This document shows, piece by piece, positions 1-11,800 of a stretch of DNA of 64,000 nt (its first letter is position 1; each line of letters starts with the position of its first letter). This DNA comes from Adiantum capillus-veneris. Taxonomy: Eukaryota; Streptophyta; Polypodiopsida; Polypodiales; Pteridaceae. The stretch lies in the NCBI GenBank assembly GCA_014529385.2, contig CM043953.1, positions 71,463,372 through 71,527,371 on the forward strand, in the 5' to 3' direction. Made by a program: the position numbers and the translations under genes. Under the pieces are notes generated by a model. The model saw only the letters and a program-made list of their open reading frames with translations, searched no databases and was not told where the DNA came from.

Positions 1-560
1 CTACTAAAGAAGGACATGGCAATTAGTGTCATCCAAATCCAGGCATTTGTACTTGCTCCACCACCACTTGCAATAGAAAGAGAGCAGACAAGGGTAGACC
101 TACTCTAGTAGATCTACGAGGCACATCTATTGAGTGTAGTTTACATGATTTTGAGGCCACAAAAGATATGAGATGGTGAGAGGAGATAAAGAAGTGGATT
201 TCAGAGGTGCAAGATCCCTCCCATCAAGAATACATGCAATATGAACTTAAGGTTTTGGAATCAGCGGCCCTTTTGATGATCACGATAGATGAGGTAGTCA
301 AGACCTTTGGCCACAAGATGATTCCACTTCCACTCATGAAGAAAAAAGCTATTTTGTGGAAAAAAAGGTACTGCCAACTCTTGAGCCAAACCAAAAAGGG
401 AATTACAAGGATGTACCTGTGATAGTGGACATAGTACTCTCATGGATGGAGTTTTTTTTTCAGTTTTGCTATGTCTTTTGATTCTAATCTTCTAAGGCTT
501 GCTTGATTTTGCTACGAACCCTCACAGTCTTCAGAGGCCTGACACTTTCCTATCTGCATT
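1..560. other. No gene recognised at left edge
   Basis: No motif, repeat or RNA gene is recognisable here. A 71-codon plus-strand frame at 207-422 has no recognisable domain and is most likely chance. Confidence 0.5.
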
Positions 561-905
561 GCACACTTCTTAACAATGGGACACCTCATCTTGTGTGGGC
601 ACCCTTGCCAGAGAGGTAGCCCACATCCCAAGGCATCCACATGCGATGAGGTGCCCCATGTGAGTGCCTGGACTCACTTTGTGTGGGCTCCATGGGGTGG
701 GAACGCCCTTGGGAACCCACTTGGGTTGCCCCATGGAAATCCACATGGATTTCCATGGGGCAAGGACCACCTTCATGGAATGACACATGGGAAGGATCTT
801 GTCCATGTGACATGCCACAGAGGTAGGCCTTGCCTTGTGGAAGTCCACTACCACATGGTAAGGTCCCCTCTTGCAAATGGTCCACTCAAACCATTTGTGA
901 GGGGA
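561..905. repeat. CCATG/CATGG-rich self-complementary tract
   Basis: The tract is packed with variants of CCATGTGG, CCCATG and CATGGGG, so it reads open on both strands (about 576-1028 plus, 570-885 minus). The frames look like a by-product of the repeated words, not genes. It contains a strong inverted repeat at 726-763 and a looser one pairing GACACCTCATC near 579 with GATGAGGTG near 646. It ends where the gypsy fragment begins. It could be a foldback element or a degenerate minisatellite. Confidence 0.5.
726..763. repeat. 18-bp perfect inverted repeat, 2-bp spacer
   Basis: Arms 726-743 (TTGCCCCATGGAAATCCA) and 746-763 are exact reverse complements separated by CA. The arms could form a cruciform or a hairpin. 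They are the core of the CATGG-rich tract. Confidence 0.9.
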
Positions 906-927
906 GCTGTAGGAGAAGAGGGGGAGA

Positions 928-1476
928 CTAGTTGCTTAAAATATTCAACACATGCTCACAAAAATCACCATCAGTCTGGGAAGTTGCGAAAAAAAATTTC
1001 AGCCATCCATTCTGAATCCTCTCTCTAGGGTGGTCCTTGAAAGTCAAAACGTAACGGTTATAAACCATAACAGTGCATGTAGTGATGGTCTTGTGATCAA
1101 CTATTTTGTCAAGGATGAGTTGCTCTTCTTGGTCTACAAGTGAAGGTGGGTCTTCATAAATGTGATGTGTAGGTAGAGGTCCTCTGAATGGTCGTAAAAG
1201 ACTAATGTGAAATGCATTGTGAATGTGCCAATGTACAGGTAGGTCTAAACAAAAAGAAACATCATTAATGACAGTTGAAATTTTGAAAGGTCCATAAAAA
1301 CAAGGAGCAAGTTTAACAAAGACATTGATATCAACACTTTTAATCCGTCGTTTTTCAATGCAAAGTAAAACATAATCACTTTCTTTGAATTGTTGTGCCT
1401 TGTGGTGCTTGTTAGCATGCTTAGTGTAAAGTTCTTGTGACTGTTTAATGGTAGAATGCACACGTATAAACATCAT
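928..1476 (-). pseudogene. Integrase C terminus with chromodomain-like end
   Basis: The frame starts with a linker (HANKHHKAQQFKESDYVLLC), then FYGPFKI (the GPF/Y module) and WHIHNAFHISLLRPF. The tail has ILDKIVDHKTI and YVLTFKDHPRER, spaced like a chromodomain that recognises histone marks in chromovirus elements. The aromatic cage cannot be confirmed by eye, so the chromodomain call is an inference from position and spacing. Confidence 0.65.
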
Positions 1477-2322
1477 GAATGTCAGTAGTCAAATCATCAA
1501 CTGTAGGCACAATATTAGAAAGACGTGTAGCAGGAGTAGGAAGATAGTGACCATATACAACTTCAAATGAAGATTTACTCGTGGATGTATGAGTGATGTT
1601 GTTATATGCAAATTGTAGAATATGCAGGTAATCATCCCATTTCTTAGGTTGCGAAGAAACATAAGCCTTTAAAAAATGATAGTGCAATTTGTGACTTTGG
1701 TTTGACCATTAGCTTCAGGATGAAATGCAAAAGTGAAGTCAAGTGTAGTGCCAAGATTTTCAAACACAATAGTCCAAAAAGCACTACAAAATTTTGATTC
1801 TCGATAAAAAAATAATGACTTTAGCAAACCATGATTTGGGAAAACAGTCTTAAGAAACAAAAATGCAGCTTGATGTGTTGTGAGTGTTTTCTTACAAGGA
1901 ATGAAATACACTTGTTTAGAAAAACGATCAATAATAGTCCAAATTATGTCATGCTTGAGCACTGTGAGTGGGAAACCATTAACAAAATCCATTGAAATGT
2001 GTTCCCAAGGTTTTTCAGGAATGAGGAGAGGGTGTAAAAGTCCCAATTTCTTACCTATTACTGCTTTGATCTTTTGACAAATTAAACAAGTTGAGACATA
2101 TTGTTTAACATCAATTCTCATAGTAGGCCAATAGAAATTACGACATAAATTTTGAAAAGTTGCAGCAAATCCTCTACATCTAGCATAGGGTGGTTTGTGC
2201 AATTCTTCAATAATTAATGTACGGAAAGATTTAGTCACACACAATTTTTGTTTGAAATAAAGGAAGTTTTTTAGAATATTGTATTCGAGAAACGTGTGCA
2301 CAAAATTATCAAGGATATGCAA
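1445..2322 (-). pseudogene. Gypsy integrase remnant
   Basis: The zinc-binding end shows NFYWPTMRIDVKQYVSTCLICQ. The core begins with HISMDFVNGFPL, so the first catalytic Asp is present. The expected SDRDxxF box reads FFYRESKF, so the second Asp is lost. The expected GQTEVTN reads GQTKVTN, so Glu has become Lys. The core continues in a second frame at 1445-1687 (QPKKWDDYLHILQFAYNN). Two of the three catalytic residues are gone. Confidence 0.8.
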
Positions 2323-2477
2323 CCATTTGTTTTGAAGTCATCATCATGTGCATAAGTGTCAGGCATAGTGTCAAATGAAGTTCCCGTAATGGTTGTTGAT
2401 AGATGATTAAGTGAGGGTTTTCTACTCAAAGTATTAGCTACAATGTTTTCTTTACCAAGCTGGTATTGAATGTTGGG

Positions 2478-2849
2478 CTAAAAACTTTGAATAAAAGTGG
2501 CCCACTTAATATCTCTATCATCTATTAAGGGTTGAGAAAGTAAATATTTGATACTCTGTTGATCAATTTTAATGATTAAGTCAGTACCCATTACATAGTG
2601 TTTCCAGATTTTCAATGTATGTACCACAGTAGTCAATTCTTTATCATAAGTATTGAACTTTGTTTCAGAAGGTTTGAATTTACGACTTTCAAAAGCAAGT
2701 GGATGGTTGTCTTGCATAAGGACTGCACCGGTATTTTTTCCACTAACATCAATGACTACAACAAAGAATGGTCTTTCAAAATCAAGCAGTTGCAATACAG
2801 GTACATTAGTCAAAGCATGTTTTAGTGCATTAAATGAGCTTTCTTGCAA
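2478..2849 (-). pseudogene. Gypsy RNase H remnant
   Basis: The frame contains VVIDVSGKNTGAVLMQ (usually D-A-S), HPLAFESRKF, YDKELTTVVHTLKIWKHYVMG and TDLIIKIDQQSIKYLL, the standard gypsy RNase H series. It follows RT directly in sense order but in another frame. The first catalytic Asp context is altered (DVSGKNT). Confidence 0.8.
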
Positions 2850-3791
2850 ATCAGTCCATTCATAAGTGTATTTTTCTTCAACACGAGAGTCAAATAATGT
2901 GACTTGTAAGCAAAGTTACGAACAAATTTCTTGTAATAGCTACAAAGACCAATGAAAGAACGTAGCTCATGCAAGTTTTTGGGTCTAGGCCATGACAAAA
3001 TGGCTTCGATTATATTGGGGTCTACATGTATTCCCTTACCCGATACGGTGTGTCCCAAATATTCAATTTCATATTGAAAAAATGAACTCTTTTCAGGATT
3101 CAAGTACAAGTGATTTTGTGCATGCAGATCAAATACACGTGTGAAGTGCTCTTTATGCTCTTCTTCATATTTACTAAATACCAAAATGTCATTAAAAAAT
3201 ACAATCACAAAATCTTGATGGTCAATGAAAATTCTATTCATCATGCATGTGAATGTGGTTGGTGCATTTGTCAAACCAAATGGCATGACAATAAATTCAT
3301 AGTGTCTAGTTTGTGTTCTGAAAGCAGTTTTGTAGACATCATGTTCAAACATTTTGACTTGATGATACCCTGATTTAAGGTCAATTTTGCTAAAGATGTT
3401 TGCCCCTTTCAATTTGTCTAACAAATCATCCACTCTAGGAATAGGAAACCTATTCTTAATGGTGATACTGTTTAAAGCCATGTAGTCGATACACATACGA
3501 AAGGTTCCATTTTTCTTCTTGACAAGAAGTATTGGAGCTCCGTATAGTTGAACTACTAGGTCGGATTAGGCCTCGGTCAAGTAAATCAGTGATTTGAGTT
3601 TGTATCTCCCTATGTGTTGTTGGATTTACACGATAAGGTGCTCTACAAGGAGGTTCACTACCCGGTATAATACCTATTTTGTGATCTTCTGGGCGTGATG
3701 GTGGAATTCCACGTTCATCGGAACAAGCAAGGGAGGTCTTCACTAGCCATTCTACATTGTGATCATCTATCTGTACCAATTTCTCTGGCAA
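2822..3791 (-). pseudogene. Gypsy reverse transcriptase remnant
   Basis: The N-terminal part (3456-3791) carries the gypsy signature PYRVNP followed by LLDRGLIRPSSS. It is frameshifted into 2822-3496, which shows MCIDYMALNSITIKNRFPIP, KIDLKSGYHQVKM and VMPFGLTNAPTTF. The catalytic box reads FFNDILVFSK where the family has F-x-D-D, so the first Asp of the pair is Asn. The region after it has the usual YLGHTVSGKGI and SFIGLCSYYKKFV motifs. This is inactive by sequence. Confidence 0.85.
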
Positions 3792-5047
3792 GAACCTTCA
3801 CCTCGGTTGGCATGGCTCCCCACAGTTTTTCCATAAGAAGATCTTCATCCTCTATGAGGCCATTGGCGGTGCCAAATCTTTTGAACGACCGTCTCCCACA
3901 CTCATACCTTGGCCATCTTTTTCCCCATTTCTTGTTCTGTGGCCTTGCAAGGAAGATTTGCCAATGGGTACAAAGACCTGGAAAATAGGATTCTTCAGGA
4001 ACGCTCTCTTCTTGCGAGGAAAGGTGTTCAAGAGCCAAGCTTTAACACAAATCATGAGATTCTATTTCTTCAAACATATTTGGATGGCAAGAAAGTGTCT
4101 GATCTTTGAGAACTTTATGGTTGGAAATAGCTAAGTTCATGGAGATAATCCATGAAAGCAAGAGGATGATCATCGAAATTTGAAAACAAAGGAACTCTTA
4201 CGAGTGGTAAATGACCATGGATGCTACAATGAAGGACATGCATGAGTGAAAGTGTGGACTCATCCATAGTTATGGGGTGGCTCCCCTTTCAATCGATGTA
4301 TCTATGAACTTTTGAAAATGTCATGTCTTGGTTCGACCATGGCTCACGAATTTGTAATTTTTTTGTTTTATCAATATAATCTACTCACCATTGCAAGTTT
4401 TGGGGGGGAAAAAGCCTTTTGACCTTCTACTTAAAAAAAAAAAAGTCCTCTGACTTTACATTATGAAAGCCTGACAAAGCTTGTCATTTCTTACAATTTA
4501 ATCTTTACTTCTGCATTTTAAATCTAGCCCTTCACTTTTGCATTTTAGATTATATGTTTTATAAGGTTTTCTTTGAACCGAACCAATGAGTGACATATGG
4601 AGGCCTCTCATTTCTTGAAGAATTTAAGCTCAATTATATATAGTATAGATACATATTTATATGATATGTAAAAGAAAATCCATTTCAATTTTTAAAAGTA
4701 ACTTGTCTACGTAAGTCCGCACAAATGAACAGTCTTTGATGTGAGTTGAAAAAGTAATGATTAGTTTGATGCAAGTTAAAAGTGACAACTAGTTTGTTTT
4801 GTCAATTAGCCATGATGAATATTTGGACTACATAAGGAATCATTAGTAAAGAGTTGAATTTTTGGTGCAATTATGGACCATTGGATAAAACTTGCGGATT
4901 ATTGCCACATGGCAAACGTAAACTACTTCAAGGGCCAATACCACCCTTTGCTTGCCACCAACACACATTCCCTATGTTATTAATACGTACAAATTTGGTG
5001 GAGGCTTTGGTGAAGCTTGTGCTAAAAATAACCCATTGGAGTTTTCA

Positions 5048-5049
<2 letters not shown>
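3792..5049. other. Non-coding stretch, nothing recognised
   Basis: Short overlapping frames at 3763-4109 on both strands have no recognisable motif. They might be a remnant of sequence upstream of RT, but no zinc knuckle or DSG box is visible. The rest is AT-rich, with a G/A run near 4398 and an A run near 4434. Confidence 0.5.

Positions 5050-5110
<61 letters not shown>
5050..5110. repeat. (TC)n microsatellite
   Basis: Uninterrupted TC dinucleotides of about 61 bp. Confidence 0.98.
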
Positions 5111-5116
<6 letters not shown>

Positions 5117-5300
5117 CCACTGAATCCACTGAAGCTGATAGGATAGTGCTATGATTCCATTTCCACCTAGCATTTTTGGCTCGTGACTTGAGATAGCATC
5201 AACTCCATGATACATGTAGTCAAAGTGTAGTAAAAGACTTCAACCTTCTCTGTAGGTTTGCAATTGCATTGAGTTGTTCTTGCTCTGTGCTACATGTGAC

Positions 5301-5303
<3 letters not shown>

Positions 5304-5372
<69 letters not shown>
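5304..5372. repeat. (TC)n(CA)n compound microsatellite
   Basis: About 37 bp of TC run directly into about 32 bp of CA. Confidence 0.98.
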
Positions 5373-5374
<2 letters not shown>

Positions 5375-5666
5375 ACAACCTAAAAACACAGAGTTTTGGT
5401 GACATGGGTACCATCCAACACTTTTAGTTGCTACCATAGGCAATTGACACACTTTAGGTTGCTGCTAACATCCATGTGTGCACTACACAATTTGCAAGAC
5501 GAGGTCTAATAAGGTCTAAGGTCTACAATCCATGCACAAATATGAGGTGGAACCGAGCTACCAAATGTACAACCAGGTGTGCCTGCACTCAAGGTCTCAT
5601 GAAGCCATTAGTACATGAGTTTTTTCTCAACACAAATTAGAATGACCCTTTCACATCCCCCGCACG

Positions 5667-5806
<140 letters not shown>

Positions 5807-5823
5807 TGGTTGTTGATAGCACC

Positions 5824-6173
5824 ACAGAGCTTGCAATCCGATAGTTCTAAAACCCTCCCTAGAATTATAGTCTTATAAAACCTACAACCGAATTAGAAGG
5901 AAGTAGATTTGTTTATATTTTCTTAATTAAACAAGCAAAAGGGTCACAATGGCTTTCTAAAACAATAAGAAAGTGATAAAATCATTAGGTTGAGTTTAAC
6001 TAGAATTATATAAGGTGAAGCAGTGTTTGGGAATGTTCTTTTATTAAGCGATCAAGTGTCCTCCTTGCAAAGAAGCAAACAAAAAATACTAGCATTTAAA
6101 AAAAAAAATTGTAGGATTTTTGAACTAAGTTTTGACATCATTGCATCGATTTTTCTTCTCTTTACCATGGTTT
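5824..6173. repeat. 350-bp direct duplication, copy 1
   Basis: Begins ACAGAGCTTGCAATCCGATA and ends with TTTACCATGGTTT. The same order of sequence recurs at 6239-6603 with few changes. A CA-rich tract precedes each copy, which suggests duplication by slippage or unequal exchange between microsatellites. Confidence 0.9.
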
Positions 6174-6177
6174 TCTC

Positions 6178-6181
<4 letters not shown>

Positions 6182-6240
<59 letters not shown>
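6182..6240. repeat. (TA)n(CA)n microsatellite between duplicated copies
   Basis: About 50 bp of TA followed by about 10 bp of AC. It lies exactly between the two copies of the 350-bp duplication. Confidence 0.97.
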
Positions 6241-6241
<1 letters not shown>

Positions 6242-6603
6242 GAGCTTGCAATCCGATAGTTCTAAACCCCCCCCCCCCCCCCCCCCCCCCCCCTAGAATT
6301 ATAGTCTTATAAAACCTACAACTAAAAAAGGAAGTAGATTTGTTTATATTGTCTTAATTAAACAAGCAAAAGGGTCACAATGGATTTCTAAAACAATAAG
6401 AAAGTGATAAAATCATTAGGTTGAGTTTAACTAGAATTATATAAGGTGAAGCAGTGTTTGGGAATGTCTCTTTTATTAAGCGATCGAGTGTCCTCCTTGC
6501 AAAGAAGCAAACAAAAAATACTAGCATTTTTTAAAAAAATTGTAGGATTTTTGAACTAAGTTTTGACATCATTGCATCGTTTTTTTTTCTCTTTACCATG
6601 GTT
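6239..6603. repeat. 350-bp direct duplication, copy 2
   Basis: Near-identical partner of 5824-6173, period about 415 bp. The main difference is a run of 27 C where copy 1 has CCCTCCC. A short third echo (TTACTAGAATTATGCAAGGTG) lies at about 6667. Confidence 0.9.
6267..6293. repeat. Homopolymer C27
   Basis: Twenty-seven consecutive C. The minus strand is a G27 tract with strong potential for G-quadruplex formation. It is also a likely place for assembly or length error. Confidence 0.95.
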
Positions 6604-7234
6604 TATTTATTTATTTATATTGTGTGTATGTGTGTGTGATGTATGTTGTATATGTATATATAGAACTTACTAGAATTATGCAAGGTGAAGCTTCACTTTA
6701 ACATTCTAAAAGAATAGAATGCAAGAGAATTCAAGCCATGTGAGGACGTGAAGTGAAATGAAAGGTGAGATAAAAATATCCATTTAATGCTTTAAAACCA
6801 AAATAACATTTAAGGTAATTCTCATTCGTCCAAGAAAAAGTTGAAAGTATGCCTAACCCAACACTTCTCTAAGGCTTCTTTTAGAAATCCAAAAAAGTAA
6901 AAAAGCATAAGTTAATTAAGTTCCTCCTAAATTTTGGGGTTCTAAAAACCTAATACTCTTAACTATGCACTTAAGTTTTCCAAAAGTGTTTGAAAGCTCC
7001 ACAAGTTGATTCTACATAGTTTCATAAATTCTTTTGACTAGTATGTGATCTGCACATTACAGCGGTGGCTAAGAGCAAACCTACCTCTTTGGTATCCACA
7101 TAAGATATCCACATTGAGTATCTCTTGTTTGAGTTCATGCCTTATCTCCTCAAGCTTTGAGGTCTCTTTGGATTTCTCTTTTGACATTAAAAAATTCCCC
7201 TCTTCTTCTTTTTTCTCTTAATAGTTGTATGGAA

Positions 7235-7235
<1 letters not shown>
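6604..7235. other. Non-coding stretch, nothing recognised
   Basis: AT-rich sequence starting with a short TTTA/TGTG-rich tract (6605-6660). No gene, LTR or RNA was recognised. Confidence 0.5.
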
Positions 7236-7289
<54 letters not shown>

Positions 7290-7310
7290 TACACATACAC
7301 ATACACACTT
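7236..7310. repeat. (TC)n(AC)n compound microsatellite
   Basis: About 37 bp of TC followed by AC with a few CATACA interruptions. It lies about 210 bp before the copia element. Confidence 0.97.
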
Positions 7311-7523
7311 GCACATATCTCCTTATTTGTAATCCACATGATGGAAACAATTTGTCTCATCTCCCACCCTCTTCTGTGCGAGATAGGGCATTAGTGCGAT
7401 GAGTCCCTTACTTTATGCACAATATGCCTTTGCAAGTTTGAGAGTCTCTTATCATCTCAAAATTGTATGCGACATGTTTCACTTGGCTCCATAGGTCATA
7501 TTTAATATTTGAAGAAACTTTAT

Positions 7524-7715
7524 TGTTGGGGTATAAAGCCCAATGTGGTCGCCCAGGTAAGTGGGCGGGCCGCCAGGTATGTACACATATTCTTTTGTAA
7601 AAACCTAATAAGAACTCACTATGCTCTGCACATTACAGTAGAGCGAGTTCACCATATCGTCGTGCTCTTCTTCTCGCACTCTCTCCCGCGTCACACTTCC
7701 GCTTGTACTCCTTCA
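7524..7715 (+). repeat. Copia 5' LTR, 192 bp
   Basis: Begins TGTTGGGGTATAAAGCCC and ends CTCCTTCA (5'-TG...CA-3'). It differs from the 3' LTR at five sites, all transitions. The LTR is short for a plant copia element. Confidence 0.95.
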
Positions 7716-7717
7716 AC

Positions 7718-7730
7718 TGGTATCAGAGCT
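7718..7730 (+). promoter_or_regulatory. Primer-binding site, tRNA-iMet type
   Basis: TGGTATCAGAGCT lies two bases after the 5' LTR. This is the standard plant site complementary to the 3' end of initiator Met tRNA, where minus-strand DNA synthesis starts. Confidence 0.95.
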
Positions 7731-8813
7731 CAGATCGAGGCTCGGGACAGCATTGCAAAAGGCTAGAGTCGCCAGTTCAGATTGGAGTAAAATTCGACAG
7801 GCGAAGACACGGCCCCAAATCTCGTGGGTGAGCACGAAGGGCTTGGTGTTGTTAGAATTTCATTCTGAGGTCATCTCGGCCACCGTTCGGCTTCAACAAA
7901 GGTCTGCGTAGGCCATTTTCGACTACGTGGTCTCGACAGGTGCAGATCCGACTCTGCAAATTTGGGGTTTTCGGCCTACGACTGCAGGTGCTGAGGATAT
8001 CGACACTCCCAGAGTGCTGATTTGTGGTTGTCTACACATCGAAGGACAGCTCACAGTTCTTGGAGGCGTGTCACATACGACACGGGCGCATCTACACACA
8101 GACTGTAGGCGACATCCACTAGTTCATCAGGTAGCTTGTGTTTGCTGCTTGATATTCCAGATTTTATCCTGACATTGCAGGTACTTCCACATGGGATGTA
8201 TTGTCAGAGATGATGTATGTTTGTTGAGGGTTTGCTGGCTGTGAGTCACGCAGCAAACAACCGCCGCAGCGGTTACAGCATACAGTGGGAAATTTGTGGA
8301 TGTATGACTTTGTGGGAAGTCTATGTACTGTCAGATTTACTGCAGCCTTTGTTGAGGGTCGAGTGAGGTTTTATTGAGCTGGGGGATTCTCGAATGTTGA
8401 GATCCTTTCGGTGATACAGGTCTTGGAGCGATCCCTCGAGCACCCTTAGATAGGCAGCTAGGATGTATTGACTGTGAGTTAGACAGTTGGGATTGCATCT
8501 TTGCTTTACTGCCGTTGAGGCATTGTCGCAGTCTATGCTTACAGGACAGTGACAGGACAGTCAAAGACAGTACAGGTGCAGAACAGGTTTACCCACAGCT
8601 TACAGTGTTAGAGAGACAGTGGTTTTTTGAGCTGTTTTTTGGTCTGTTTTTAGTACACCAGAGCCATTTTACAAAGGAGACTCTGTCGAAATTTATGAGG
8701 AATCTGAAGCTTTCTTGGTTCATTTGACAGGTTGATATTGGTTCAGAGGTCAGTTTACAGGGGAAACTCTGCCAAATTTTTCCCAGGAAAGTAAACTACT
8801 GTGAAGCGTAGCT
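7731..8813 (+). other. Copia leader, untranslated
   Basis: A long leader of about 1.1 kb without a convincing frame separates the PBS from the gag ATG. From about 8541 to 8620 it is rich in ACAGGACAG/ACAGT words. A second pair of related segments, AAGGAGACTCTGTCGAAATT (about 8677) and GGGGAAACTCTGCCAAATTT (about 8760), precedes the ATG. Packaging or translation signals may lie here; that is inference. Confidence 0.6.
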
Positions 8814-11800
8814 ATGGCTGGATCACAGGACACTGCTCTTTACAATATCAAGAAGCTGGATGGAACCAATTTCCCACTGTGGAAGAAGCAGATTTGGCAC
8901 GTGTTGGTACAAAAGAAGCAGATAAAACCTATAAAGCTCAAGGGGATAAAACTAGAAGATATGGACGAAGATGAATGGAATGAAATGGATGAATTGGCAC
9001 TTTCTACCATTATGCTGACTTTGGCAGAAAGCGTTTACTTCAATGTAGCAGACGAGATGTCGGCTTATCAAGAATGGTTAAAGCTGAGTGATCTTTATGA
9101 GAAGCAGAGTGCAGCTTCACATGTACACTGGCTTAAGAAGCTTCTTGACTTGAAGATGAAAGAAGGGACACCTATGTCCAATCATCTGAATGAATTCAAC
9201 ACAATCTATAGTCAGTTGTCAGCTCAAGGTGTCAAGTTTGATGAACCTGTTAGAGCTATGTTCCTGTTGATCACATTGCCGGAAAGTTGGGACACTTTTC
9301 CAACAGATTTGAGTAATTCTGCACCTCCAGATGGTTTGAACATAGCAAGTGTAGAAGGAAGTCTGCTTACTGAAGAAACCAATAGAAAGACAATGGACAA
9401 AGGCAAAGGAACAGCCTTAGTTGTCAAGGGAAGGACCAAAGAAAAGTACAAAGGTGGAAAGAGGAATCAGTCTCGTAGCAAGTCCCGCAGTGCTAAAGGC
9501 AAGAGTGACATAGAATGCTACCATTGTGGCAAGAAGGGTCACATGAAAAGAGACTACAGAGAATGGAAAGCAGAAAAAGGCAAAGAGAACGCTGAAGACC
9601 ATGGTGAGAAGAACAAGTCCTCAGTGAAGATTCAAGAAATAAATGTGACAAACACTGTTGCAGAGGATGACAGTCTAGTGTCAGGAGACATCTACTTCTT
9701 GAAGAATACAATGGACTCAGCTCTTCTTACAGCATCTGATGGAAATGCACTGAGTGACTGGATTATAGACTCAGGGGCATCACTTCATGTGTCTCCAAAC
9801 AAGGAGTGGTTTACTTCTTATGTGACCACTAAAGATCATGTTCGGCTAGGCAATGGGCAGACATGTGAGATCTTAGGTGTTGGAGATGTTCAATCGAAGT
9901 TTCAGAATGGCTCTTCTTTCACGCTAAAGAATGTGAGACATGTTCCCGCAATTACAAAGAGCTTGATCAGCACAGGTTTACTTGATGATGCTGGGTACGT
10001 CACCACTTTTGGACAGAACATGTGGAAGATATCCAAGGGTTCTATAACAGTAGCACATGGAGTAAAGTATGGAGGACTTTACATGATTTATGTATCAAAT
10101 GTCTCTAAAAATGTAATCAATGTAACCGAGCAGCCGAACGTTTCTTTGTGGCATTGCCGGTTAGGACATATGTCCAAGAAGGGAATGGAAATCTTGTCTC
10201 GTTCTGGTTATTTGCCTGGCTTTTCATTTAATGATTTTGAATTCTGTGAACATTTTCTGTATGGTAAGCAAACACAGCAACCACATAAGCATAGAAGCAG
10301 TAGAAGAGATACACAGTTGGCACTTGTTCATAGTGATTTGTGTGGACCTATGCCTAACCTATCTCTAGGGGGAGCTTCTTACTTTATGACATTTATAGAT
10401 GATTACTCGAGGAAAGTATGGGTTTACTTTCTCAAGCACAAGGATGAAGCGTTTAGTGTTTTCAAAACGTTTGTGACACTTGTGGAGAATCAGAGTGGCA
10501 AGAAGCTTAAATGCTTACGCACTGACAATGGTGGAGAGTATGTTTCAAAGGCCTTTCAAGACTTTTGTGAGTCAAAAGGTATAAAACGTGAACTCACTGC
10601 TCCTTACAATCCTCCTCAAAATGGTGTTGCTGAGAGGATGAATAGGACAATACAAGAGAAGGTCAGAAGTATGTTGTCTAATGCACAGCTGCCAAATGGG
10701 TTTTGGGCTGAAGCTGTATCAACAGCTGTTCATCTTGTAAATAGATCTCCTAGCAAGGTTTTGCAGAAGGATTCAGTGGCAAAGATGGTATGGTCAGGCA
10801 AAATGCCCTCATACAAGCATCTCAGAGTCTTTGGCTGTGAGACATATACTCACGTTCCAAAGAAATTTAGGAACAAACTTGAGCCAAAGAGTAATAAGTG
10901 CATCTTTCTAGGCTATGGTAATTCTGGTGAGATGGGGTACAGACTTTGGGATCCCGAATCCAGAAAGGTTGTTCGCAGCAATGATGTTCACTTTAATGAA
11001 TCCAAATATCATTCTAAACCAGAGAGGGTTGAGGAGATTAGAAGAGTTGTCTTCCAAGAAGATGGACATGCACGTGCAAGACAAAATGTCAGGGCTCAAG
11101 AGGAGCAAGGACAGGATAGAGTGGAACCACAGGTTGTGGTTGAGCCTGAGCCACCTATTGTGTGTAGATCTGGACGTGTCACACGACCTCCTCATAGGTT
11201 TGTTCCATCTATGAACTATGTCATGTTGACTGATTGCAATGAGCCTTCATGTTACAAGGAAGCAGTGCAAATGAAGGACTCTGGGAATTGGCAATTGGCC
11301 ATGCAGTCAGAGATGATAGCTCTGCATAAAAACAAGACATGGAAGCTAGTTAAATTACCACAGGGCAAAAAGGCTCTACCTTGTAAATGGGTTTACAGGT
11401 ATAAGATCACCGCTCATGATAGTCAGCCAAAGTACAAAGCGAGGCTTGTTGCCAAGGGCTTTAAGCAAGAACAAGGCATTGACTTTGATGAAGTCTTCTC
11501 TCCAGTGGTCAAGATGACTACATTGAGATGCTTTCTTGCATTGGTTGCCATATTAGATTTGGTGTTGCACCAAATGGATGTCAAGACAGCGTTCTTGCAT
11601 GGTGATTTAGATGTGGACATTTACATGCAGCAGCCAGAAGGGTTTGTTGAGAAAGGCAAGGAAGATTGGGTATGCCAGTTGTTAAAGAGTCTTTATGGCT
11701 TAAAACAATCACCGAAGGCATGGTACCATAAATTCCACAAGTTTATGCTTTCTCAAGGCTACAAACGTAGTGAGTTCGATCACTGTCTATATACAAAGAA

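Larger units (their letters stand above)
928..3791 (-). mobile_element. Decayed Ty3/gypsy pol, chromodomain type, no LTRs found
   Basis: In sense order this minus-strand block reads RT, RNase H, integrase and a chromodomain-like C terminus, the order of Ty3/gypsy. Each part lies in a different short frame, so stops and indels are numerous. No gag or protease was recognised upstream (right) and no LTR, PBS or PPT was seen at either end. It is therefore a truncated, ancient fragment. The RT and integrase active sites are also damaged. Confidence 0.85.

Noticed and set aside
7045-7062. CTGCACATTACAG near 7050 as a solo fragment of the copia LTR
   Set aside because: Only 13 bases match the LTR and the flanks do not; chance or a very small remnant cannot be distinguished.
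7718-7730. tRNA-like sequences TGGTATCAGAGC (also at 44281 and 51597)
   Set aside because: These are only the 12-13 bases complementary to a tRNA 3' end next to LTRs, i.e. primer-binding sites and not tRNA genes.
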